Below are positions 6,416-10,297 of a stretch of DNA of 10,297 nt, one piece after another. Under the pieces are notes generated by a model. The model ran no database searches, was not told the origin of the DNA, and saw only the letters and a program-made list of their open reading frames with translations. Position 1 is the first letter of the stretch. Each line of letters opens with the position of its first letter. The stretch comes from JALYXS01 sp051003795 (GTDB taxonomy: Bacteria > Acidobacteriota > Terriglobia > Bryobacterales > Bryobacteraceae): contig JBPCKZ010000077.1 of NCBI GenBank assembly GCA_051003795.1, positions 1 through 10,297 of the forward strand, given 5' to 3'. A program made the translations under genes and the position numbers.

Positions 6416-8095
6416 TCAAGACTTGGCGGCCTCGCGAAACACCGCGCGCTGCTTGTGCCCCAGCGCTTCCCACCCGTAGTGCAATTCCATATGTTCGCGG
6501 GCCGCGCGCGCCAGTCGCGACCGGTAGCTGAAGTGCTCCAGAAGCGTCGCCGCGCCGTCCGCAAATGCCTCCGGACCGTCCGCGATCCAGATGTTTTCGC
6601 CATGTTTCAGATCGAGGCCCGCGCAACCCGAGGAGGTCGAAATGACCGCGCGCTCCATCGCCATGGCCTCCAGAACTTTCACGTTCGTCCCGGCCGAAAC
6701 AGTCGTCGGAACCACGACCACGTTCGTGTCCGCGTACGCCGGACGAACGTCTTCCACAAATCCCAAAATGCACGCGCCCGGCATGGCGGGCGGTTGCCGC
6801 TGCCCCGTGAAGCGCGCCCAGTGAAGCGCAAACTCCGGTCCCGCAATGCACGTGAGCTGCGCGCCGGGCACCTGCTTTATCAGCAGCGGCCAGATCCGCT
6901 CCGTCAGGAACTGGTACGCCGTGACATTCGGGAAATGGCGGAACGATCCGATAAACAGCAGCTTCCCGCTTCCACTCTCCGCTCTCGGGAGGAAGCGCTG
7001 CAGATCGACGCCATTCTCGACGACCCGTCCACGTTTCGGATCGGCGAGCAATTGAACGTCTTTCCGCGACATCGTGACAATCGCCGGGAAATTCCAGAAC
7101 GCCCGCTCCTCGAAACAACGCCACCGGAAGTAATTCCACCAGTTCATCGGCGTTCTGCAAGCGCGGAACACTTGGCGGAAGAGGTCGAAGGTGATGTCGT
7201 GTTCCACCAGGATGTCGCCCCCGTATCGCGCCAGTTGCGTGTACTCCACTTGCAACACGGGGATCGCAAACTCGCGGCGCATGGACTCGAGGATGACGCG
7301 CATCTCCGCGGATTCATACTCGTGAACTTCGGGCGGCAGCACGGTCGACCAGCGCGGCTCGCGATAGCGCGGTTTGGGCGCGAGGATCGCCTTCGCGCAG
7401 AACTCAAGGAGCGCTTCGTAGCCCTGGGTCGCGTCCTCGGCAAACGCGAAAAGAAAAATGTCGAACTCGACCGAAGACTCCCGCAGCAAATTGAAAATCC
7501 GCACGGCGCCCCCGTGCGAAAGTGGATACGGCACGTATGGCGACAACACCGCCACGCGCTTTCGCCGAGGAGAAAGCGGCCTCCCATCGAGAACGCGCGG
7601 CCATGCATTCGCCCCCGCTGCGGCCTTCCGCCAGAGCGTAAGCCAGGCTGGCCGAAGATAAATGCGATCCCGCTCGACTCCGCTAAGAAACAGCGCCGAA
7701 GCCAGCCAATGAGCCGGCTTTAGGTGATGCCGTTCAAGCCGCTCGTTGTAAGCCAGAATCCGGAACGGCGCAAGCAGCAGCGCCGTGAGCCGCAATGGAT
7801 TCGACGTGCGCGTGAGCAGCACCGGCGCCAGCCCAATCCGATTGCGCGACAGTTGTTTTCTAGCCTGCGCAAAGAGACTCCATGCGTTGCCCGGACGCAA
7901 ACGCACCATCGTGACGCCTGGAATTTCCGCATTTCCGAGCGTTACAACCAGGTGGGGGCGGGTTGGCTCAAGGCGGCGAATTTCCGCCACCATCGCGCTT
8001 GCAAGCTCGTCTTCGCCGCTCCAGAAACTGACAATTGCCGCTTCCGGATCTTTGCCGAGCAGCCCAAATATCAATTGCTTCAGGCGTTCTTTCAC
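6416..8095 (-). CDS. Glycosyltransferase, family 4-like, with extra N-terminal domain
   Basis: A 559-residue protein. Residues about 179-540 form a GT-B fold glycosyltransferase of GT4 type: acceptor-domain start KRVAVLSPYVPYPLSHGGAVR (179-199), domain linker VVENGVDLQRF (358-368), donor-domain start KLLFIGSFRHFPN (378-390), and donor-binding segment GTNVKVLEAMAMERAVIST (469-487) followed by GCAGLDL (490-496). The first Glu of the usual E-x7-E pair is absent, as in the GT4 subgroup that reads AGT-x-K-x-LEAMA; E476 is kept. Residues 1-170 are an additional region with a possible Rossmann-like start (AAIVSFWSGEDELASAMVAE) and the motif ILAYNERLERHHL (113-125), which I recall only from acidobacterial glycosyltransferase-like proteins. 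The start is GTG 8095, overlapping the upstream stop as GTGA, with no SD, implying coupled translation. The frame runs back to 8371, but that part lies within the preceding gene. Probable role: cytoplasmic step of envelope polysaccharide or glycoconjugate assembly. Confidence 0.87.
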   Translation of the reverse strand: MKERLKQLIFGLLGKDPEAAIVSFWSGEDELASAMVAEIRRLEPTRPHLVVTLGNAEIPGVTMVRLRPGNAWSLFAQARKQLSRNRIGLAPVLLTRTSNPLRLTALLLAPFRILAYNERLERHHLKPAHWLASALFLSGVERDRIYLRPAWLTLWRKAAAGANAWPRVLDGRPLSPRRKRVAVLSPYVPYPLSHGGAVRIFNLLRESSVEFDIFLFAFAEDATQGYEALLEFCAKAILAPKPRYREPRWSTVLPPEVHEYESAEMRVILESMRREFAIPVLQVEYTQLARYGGDILVEHDITFDLFRQVFRACRTPMNWWNYFRWRCFEERAFWNFPAIVTMSRKDVQLLADPKRGRVVENGVDLQRFLPRAESGSGKLLFIGSFRHFPNVTAYQFLTERIWPLLIKQVPGAQLTCIAGPEFALHWARFTGQRQPPAMPGACILGFVEDVRPAYADTNVVVVPTTVSAGTNVKVLEAMAMERAVISTSSGCAGLDLKHGENIWIADGPEAFADGAATLLEHFSYRSRLARAAREHMELHYGWEALGHKQRAVFREAAKS

Positions 8096-9777
8096 CGCTG
8101 AAACTCGACGGTGCCCACTTCTCCCGACGTTCCGAGTTTCGCGTTCAACTTTGGAAAATATTCGATCGCGACGCGGCGCGGATGTTGCGGTCCGCAGCCC
8201 AACGCCGTATCCTCGCTGCCCGTTACAACGATTCCGGACGGATCGCGCACCAGCAGCCGCACGATTTTGCCATCGTCCTTCAAGATCGCGAGGCGCGCTT
8301 GCTTGCCGATGCAATCCACCTGCTTCAGAACTCCTTCGGCATGGCCCGCCGCCTTCGGCCCGTCCCACCACGGAACCGCTTGACCGGCGACGTCCGAGGG
8401 AAGCGGCGGTCCGCCGGCTTTCGCTTCCGCCGCCCGTAGCTCGGCAATGGCTTTGGCTTTCAGGCGATTGATGTCGCGCTGTTTCTCTTCCGCCACGCGG
8501 CGGCGCTCGGCCTCCTCGGCATCGAGGCGCTGCCGCTCAATGGCGAGCCGTGCTTCCCGCATCCGGTCCCGCTCGGGTTCGGTCGCGGCGGCCTGCTCCG
8601 CCGAACGCCACGCCTTCGCGGCTTCCGGAAATTTCTTCCGGTCCAGATAGAGCCTGGCGAGAGCTTCCCAGTACACGGTGTTGCGGGGAGCGAGCTTGGT
8701 CGCGATATTCCATTCCGCGATTTTTTTTGCCGGATCCGGCGACTTTTCTCCCAGCAGAAAGTGCGCTTCGGCCAGGTTCGGGTCCAGCTCGATCGCTTTC
8801 TCCAGAGCGTCTTTCGCCTTGGCCGCGTCGCTATCGAGGCGCGCGAAATCCAAAAAGACCGCCGGGTTCTTGCTGCCGTCCTCGATAGCACGGCTCAAAT
8901 GCTCGCGCGCCGCGGCGGTATCGCCATTCTTGAGAGCCAGTAGCGCGAGACCTTCTTCGGCCTGCGTCGCGTGCACATGGTCGCGAATCATGGCTTCATA
9001 AGCGGCCTGCGAGCGGTCGTTCAGAAGATCCGCCATCGCCAGGGAAACGGACTCCGGCGCGACCGGGCTGGTATGCAGATCCCGCTCCGGACTGAGCGGG
9101 CGGCTGGGAGCGGCGGCCGTGGGGAACACTCCCGCCTTCCAGTAAAGATCCACGCGCGCCTCGAAATCCCGCCGGGATTCGCCGAGCGCATTGCGGTAAG
9201 CGGCGTCCTCATCGACGCCCTGTTGCAGATTAAATAACAGCACGCGCGTCTTGGCGTAATTATCGGGGTTCGCGATCAATAGGTGAATTCGCGCCCAATC
9301 GCGCGTGCGATTCGCGGGCGGCGCGCCCCAGGTGACATGCGTGCCATGGACTTCGATGGTGGAAAAGAACGACTCCAGGCCTTGCTCGATGGGGGAAGGC
9401 AGGCGGTCCACATTGCGTTCGAGAAACACGCGCGTGCACCCGGCGAAAACGGCTTGCGGGATAGCCGAACCCACGCTCGCCAAAGCGTCATACCGGTCGC
9501 GCCCGCGAATCAATCCCGGCGCTGGCGCGTCTTCTTTCGCGTCCTTGAAAAGCAGAATGCGAATCCGCGGGTCGGACTGCAAATCCGGTTTCTGCAGCGT
9601 GTAACCCAGGGCGTATCGAAACTGCTCGAAATCGGCAAGCGTTGCGCGAGCGGCGCGCGGGGTGGCGTCGCTGAAAATCTCGAAAGGCCCGGACCGGCTC
9701 TGCACCCATTCGGCTTTCGCGAGGCTGCCGCAGAGCAACAGGGAGATTGCGAGACGAGACCGCATGAATCGCCGCAT
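8092..9777 (-). CDS. Secreted gluzincin-like (DUF1570-type) and TPR protein, protease motif lost
   Basis: A 561-residue protein and first gene of the minus-strand operon. The signal peptide is MRRFMRSRLAISLLLCGSLAKA (cleavage near 22). Residues about 23-220 resemble the DUF1570/gluzincin-like domain seen before TPRs in Acidobacteriota (WVQSRSGPFEIFSDA, FEQFRYALGY, then EQGLESFFSTIE at 131-142). The expected HExxH zinc motif is missing: the matching place reads RVFLERNVDRLP (116-127). Residues about 255-400 hold TPR-like repeats (for example AKDALEKAIELDPNLAEAHFL). A charged coiled coil follows at about 401-455. The C-terminal domain (about 456-561) has two Cys, in VDCIG (487-491) and LGCGP (526-530), possibly a disulfide. 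Start ATG 9777 gives the full signal peptide; ATG 9765 is possible, and the frame back to 9837 adds only non-signal sequence. No SD is seen. Its role may be a non-enzymatic scaffold for the glycosyltransferase operon. Confidence 0.83.
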   Translation of the reverse strand: MRRFMRSRLAISLLLCGSLAKAEWVQSRSGPFEIFSDATPRAARATLADFEQFRYALGYTLQKPDLQSDPRIRILLFKDAKEDAPAPGLIRGRDRYDALASVGSAIPQAVFAGCTRVFLERNVDRLPSPIEQGLESFFSTIEVHGTHVTWGAPPANRTRDWARIHLLIANPDNYAKTRVLLFNLQQGVDEDAAYRNALGESRRDFEARVDLYWKAGVFPTAAAPSRPLSPERDLHTSPVAPESVSLAMADLLNDRSQAAYEAMIRDHVHATQAEEGLALLALKNGDTAAAREHLSRAIEDGSKNPAVFLDFARLDSDAAKAKDALEKAIELDPNLAEAHFLLGEKSPDPAKKIAEWNIATKLAPRNTVYWEALARLYLDRKKFPEAAKAWRSAEQAAATEPERDRMREARLAIERQRLDAEEAERRRVAEEKQRDINRLKAKAIAELRAAEAKAGGPPLPSDVAGQAVPWWDGPKAAGHAEGVLKQVDCIGKQARLAILKDDGKIVRLLVRDPSGIVVTGSEDTALGCGPQHPRRVAIEYFPKLNAKLGTSGEVGTVEFQR

Positions 9778-9812
9778 CCAATCGGTATTGTGGCACAGGC
9801 TGGAGCGGGAGC

Positions 9813-9828
9813 GGCACGGGTTCGTGCC
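9813..9828. other. Short perfect inverted repeat in the 9778-9919 spacer
   Basis: GGCACG, loop GGTT, CGTGCC: a 6-bp perfect GC-rich stem, 36 bases upstream of the TPR-gene ATG at 9777. It has no T-run on either side, so it is not an intrinsic terminator. It could be an operator or a leader hairpin for the minus-strand operon. The rest of the spacer holds the tRNA promoter and nothing else that I can name. Confidence 0.3.
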
Positions 9829-9902
9829 CCTGGACATAAAGAACTATCGATGGGGAAGTCGCTTGGCAGTTCGGGATTTCAATGAGAGGCCGGGCGGCTT
9901 GC

Positions 9903-9908
9903 TACAAT
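9903..9908 (+). promoter_or_regulatory. -10 box TACAAT of the tRNA-Glu gene
   Basis: TACAAT lies 11 bases before the tRNA 5' end, so transcription would start a few bases upstream of the mature end. It matches the sigma-70 consensus at five of six positions. The -35 region is weak: the best candidate, TTTCAA at 9877-9882, has a long 20-bp spacing. Position relative to the tRNA is the main support. Confidence 0.55.
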
Positions 9909-9919
9909 GGCGAGAGCGC

Positions 9920-9994
9920 GGCGCTATCGTCTAACGGTTAGGACGGAGCCCTCTCAAGGCTTAAATACGGGTTCGATTCCCGTTAGCGCTACCA
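9920..9994 (+). tRNA. tRNA-Glu (anticodon CTC), CCA encoded
   Basis: The cloverleaf folds by hand. Acceptor GGCGCTA (9920-9926) pairs with TAGCGCT (9984-9990), the first pair being G-U. The D arm is GTCT/GGAC (9929-9932 and 9941-9944). Anticodon stem GAGCC/GGCTT (9946-9950 and 9958-9962) encloses loop CTCTCAA, with CTC at 9953-9955, which reads GAG. The variable loop is four bases, and the T arm ACGGG/CCCGT (9967-9971 and 9979-9983) has loop TTCGATT. The discriminator base is A and CCA is in the DNA. The 3' end faces an integrase gene 47 bp away, so it is the probable insertion target of a mobile element. Confidence 0.96.
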
Positions 9995-10018
9995 TGTTTT
10001 CAATACCTTACAAAGATT

Positions 10019-10038
10019 GCGGTCACACGCGGTCACAC
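10019..10038. repeat. Tandem 10-bp repeat GCGGTCACAC x2, possible recombinase arm site
   Basis: Two perfect, adjacent copies of GCGGTCACAC (10019-10028 and 10029-10038) lie between the tRNA 3' end and the integrase stop codon (10042). One helical turn per repeat suits side-by-side binding of a protein on one face of the DNA. In phage-type tyrosine recombinase systems, arm-type or excisionase sites are short direct repeats near the attachment core. The repeat is seen; the role is inferred. Confidence 0.6.
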
Positions 10039-10041
10039 ATT

Positions 10042-10297
10042 TCATTGTTTTCTCTCCGGCTGTTCGTTTGATTTCTGAAATTTTTCCCACCGGTTTGTCG
10101 CTTCCTGGTCTCTCCCTGTGAGTCGGTGCGCGTAGACTGTGGCAGTCACCATGACCGAACTGTGGCCGAGCCGTTCGGACACGGCGGGAAGTTCCATGCC
10201 AGCGGCCAAAAGGTGCGACCCGTGGGAATGCCTCAATAGGTGGAGGCTCGCGCCCTTTGGTTTCGGGATTTTGAGGCGTTTGAATAGCGCCGATACT
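10042..10297 (-). CDS. Tyrosine recombinase/integrase, C-terminal part (5' end outside window)
   Basis: The frame is open to the window edge and gives the last 84 residues of a phage-type integrase, ending at TGA 10044-10042. The catalytic C-terminus is plain: H-x-x-R box in LHLLRHSHGSHLLAAGM (18-34 of the visible part; H19, R22), third-histidine motif ERLGHSS (41-47, H45), and the nucleophilic tyrosine Y55 in TATVYAH. These are the residues that cut and rejoin DNA through a 3'-phosphotyrosine bond. A charged tail of about 25 residues follows. A TTG at 10236 can be taken as a start but falls inside the HxxR box, so it is not the true start. Gene position and orientation beside tRNA-Glu point to an island or prophage integrase using that tRNA. 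The visible catalytic residues are intact; the N-terminal arm-binding and core-binding domains cannot be checked. Confidence 0.92.
   Translation of the reverse strand, partial: VSALFKRLKIPKPKGASLHLLRHSHGSHLLAAGMELPAVSERLGHSSVMVTATVYAHRLTGRDQEATNRWEKFQKSNEQPERKQ

Larger units (their letters stand above)
9995..10297. mobile_element. Left edge of an integrative element or genomic island at tRNA-Glu
   Basis: A tyrosine recombinase gene begins 47 bp after an intact tRNA with encoded CCA and reads toward it. A tandem repeat that could bind the recombinase lies between them, and the DNA becomes visibly more T-rich than the genes to the left. Elements of this kind recombine into the 3' end of a tRNA and restore it, so the left junction (attL) should lie within the last part of the tRNA. 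The other end and the cargo are outside the window, so the element's type and size cannot be stated. Confidence 0.6.

Noticed and set aside
6420..7160. N-terminal extension of the GT-C membrane protein to ATG 7160 (873 residues)
   Set aside because: This stretch is fully inside the well-supported GT4 coding sequence in another frame and reads as Gly/Arg-rich antisense-like sequence with no membrane segments.
6455..7723. A long plus-strand frame of 422 codons opposite the GT4 gene
   Set aside because: It is an antisense shadow of a high-GC gene: rich in Arg, His and Pro, no recognisable motif, and opposite a gene with clear GT4 motifs.
8096..8371. Extension of the GT4 gene upstream to 8371
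   Set aside because: It lies within the conserved C-terminal domain of the preceding gene; the GTG at 8095 with a GTGA overlap is the simpler start.
9813..9828. The GGCACG/CGTGCC hairpin as a transcription terminator
   Set aside because: The stem is only 6 bp and no T-run follows on either strand; it also sits upstream of, not after, the minus-strand operon.
9778..9837. Extension of the secreted TPR gene to ATG 9837
   Set aside because: It adds 20 polar residues before a complete signal peptide; starting at 9777 keeps the signal peptide at the N-terminus.

Overview
The window is high-GC bacterial DNA. The secreted TPR proteins, the DUF4331 plus TPR pair, and a GT4 enzyme next to a GT39-like membrane protein suggest an Acidobacteriota genome, probably of the Solibacter/Bryobacter type. 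That assignment comes from family resemblance only; no 16S rRNA or other marker is present.

Left part (1-2675): the 3' end of a DUF4331 gene is followed on the same strand by a secreted TPR protein whose start lies just after a small hexamer repeat. A secreted protein of unknown function on the minus strand converges on it, and the two coding ends overlap by 24 bp. Middle (2676-4527): a 38-bp divergent spacer leads into a phosphofructokinase carrying the residues typical of the pyrophosphate-dependent type. It overlaps a small SAM-dependent methyltransferase by GTGA, so the two are probably translationally coupled.

Right-middle (4539-9777, minus strand): a tightly packed three-gene operon, transcribed from a secreted gluzincin-like/TPR protein, to a two-part GT4-like glycosyltransferase, to a polytopic GT-C (GT39/ArnT-like) membrane protein. 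Junctions are a 4-bp overlap and a near-contact or 4-bp overlap. The set looks like envelope glycan or glycoprotein work, but the substrate cannot be read from the sequence.

Right edge (9903-10297): a complete tRNA-Glu(CTC) with a TACAAT -10 box is followed 47 bp later by the 3' end of a tyrosine recombinase gene oriented toward the tRNA, with a tandem 10-bp repeat between them. This is the classic layout of an integrative element or genomic island inserted at a tRNA 3' end, and most of the element lies outside the window. I see no CRISPR array, toxin-antitoxin pair, defence cluster or insertion sequence. Apart from the island edge, the window reads as ordinary chromosome with several interesting details.
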